A stretch of DNA of 6,204 bases from Acidobacteriota bacterium (GTDB lineage Bacteria > Acidobacteriota > Blastocatellia > Pyrinomonadales > Pyrinomonadaceae): the NCBI GenBank assembly GCA_019247865.1, contig JAFBAJ010000114.1, positions 1 to 6,204 of the forward strand, given 5' to 3'. This document shows, piece by piece, positions 5,694 through 6,204 of the stretch (the stretch's first letter is position 1; each line of letters starts with the position of its first letter). Position numbers and translations under genes: made by a program. The notes under the pieces are model-generated. The model had not been told where the DNA came from, searched no databases, and worked only from the letters and a program-made list of their open reading frames with translations.

Positions 5694-6204
5694 ACAGCAC
5701 GCGCAACGGAAACAGCAAGGAGCAGGGCGGAGCCGCTCCCAGAACCGCAGGCGCGCGCGCGCGCATTCTGGTGATCGACGACGAAGAGAGCGTGCGCGTG
5801 ACGACCGCCGCCATCCTCGAACAGGAAGGCTACACCGTCGAGACCGCCTGCGACGGGCAGGACGCGCTCGTCAAGCTCGGGCGCGCGGAGTACGATCTGG
5901 CTCTGACAGACCTCCGGATGGAGGGGATGGACGGGAGCGCGCTCCTGCACGAGCTGAGCCGCACCTATCCGGGCATCATCGTCATCGTGCTCACGGGCTA
6001 TGCGACCATCGAGTCTTCAATTGATGCCCTGCGGCAGGGCGTCTACGACTATTTAATCAAGCCGTGCGTGGTCGAAGACTTGCAGATGACCGTGCGCCGC
6101 GCGCTCGAACACAGGCGGCAACGCCTGCGCATCACAGAGCTTTCGAGTCCGGTCGTGGAGATTTGGGACGGCATCCTGCTCGTCCCGCTCATCGGCACCC
6201 TCGA
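5690..6204 (+). CDS. Response regulator with receiver domain fused to an RsbR/RsbS-type STAS domain (3' end outside window)
   Basis: The frame is open from ATG 5690 to the window edge, 171 complete codons. After a ~24-residue polar leader comes a complete receiver domain (~25-140): acidic pair in ILVIDDEE (D30, D31), phospho-acceptor D74 in ALTDLRMEGMDG, T102 in VIVLTGYAT, and K124 in YLIKPC. A short basic helix follows, then TELSSPVVEIWDGILLVPLI (~149-168) and GTLD, matching the first strands of STAS domains of RsbR/RsbS stressosome proteins (pattern S-x-P-V-x-x-W-x-G-I-L-V-L-P-L-x-G-x-L-D). No DNA-binding domain is visible, so the output appears to be protein-protein partner switching rather than direct transcription control. 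Its ATG overlaps the kinase TGA (ATGA), implying coupled translation and a cognate pair. The rest of the STAS domain, including any phosphorylatable Ser/Thr, lies beyond the edge. Confidence 0.88.
   Translation, partial: MNSTRNGNSKEQGGAAPRTAGARARILVIDDEESVRVTTAAILEQEGYTVETACDGQDALVKLGRAEYDLALTDLRMEGMDGSALLHELSRTYPGIIVIVLTGYATIESSIDALRQGVYDYLIKPCVVEDLQMTVRRALEHRRQRLRITELSSPVVEIWDGILLVPLIGTL

Noticed and set aside
5243..5950. Open frame on the - strand across the kinase-regulator junction
   Set aside because: It covers the HATPase domain and receiver domain in antisense; both sense proteins have complete motifs.

Overview
This window is a slice of a gas-vesicle (gvp) gene cluster followed by a two-component signalling pair. 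Every supported gene lies on the + strand. The DNA is GC-rich, with strongly GC-biased third codon positions. Gene families, codon bias and a spacer of degenerate heptanucleotide repeats fit a high-GC Gram-negative-type bacterium. Acidobacteriota (Blastocatellia-like) is my tentative guess; nothing in the window proves it.

Layout. 1-396 is the C-terminal end of an ArsA/Get3-like ATPase that enters from the left. It is followed by a GvpF/GvpL protein (400-1212), a small GvpA-domain protein of GvpS/GvpM type (1209-1430, ATGA overlap), a second GvpF/GvpL protein (1461-2153), GvpK (best start 2180, ends 2545), a GvpJ-like protein with a coiled coil and basic tail (2587-2967), a 178-bp intergenic region with a possible promoter, and GvpA, the major shell protein (3146-3430). 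A hairpin-forming cluster of heptamer repeats (3435-3516) separates gvpA from a soluble GAF-PAS-PAS histidine kinase (3522-5693). The kinase overlaps by ATGA a response regulator (5690 to beyond 6204) whose receiver domain runs into the start of an RsbR/RsbS-type STAS domain, cut by the window edge.

How the genes fit together. GvpA polymerises into the gas-vesicle wall. The two other GvpA-domain proteins are minor, probably nucleating or tip components, and GvpF/L and GvpK are assembly factors. GvpN, GvpG and GvpC are not in the window and may lie upstream. The ATPase could act as a chaperone for hydrophobic Gvp proteins; this is inference from its family and position. The kinase and the REC-STAS protein are translationally coupled and lie just behind gvpA, so they are candidates for controlling buoyancy or linking it to a partner-switching (stressosome-like) stress pathway. 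That link is inferred from gene order and the domain fusion only.

The most interesting items are the REC-STAS fusion, its linkage to gas-vesicle genes, the ArsA/Get3-like ATPase, and the heptamer hairpin between gvpA and the kinase.
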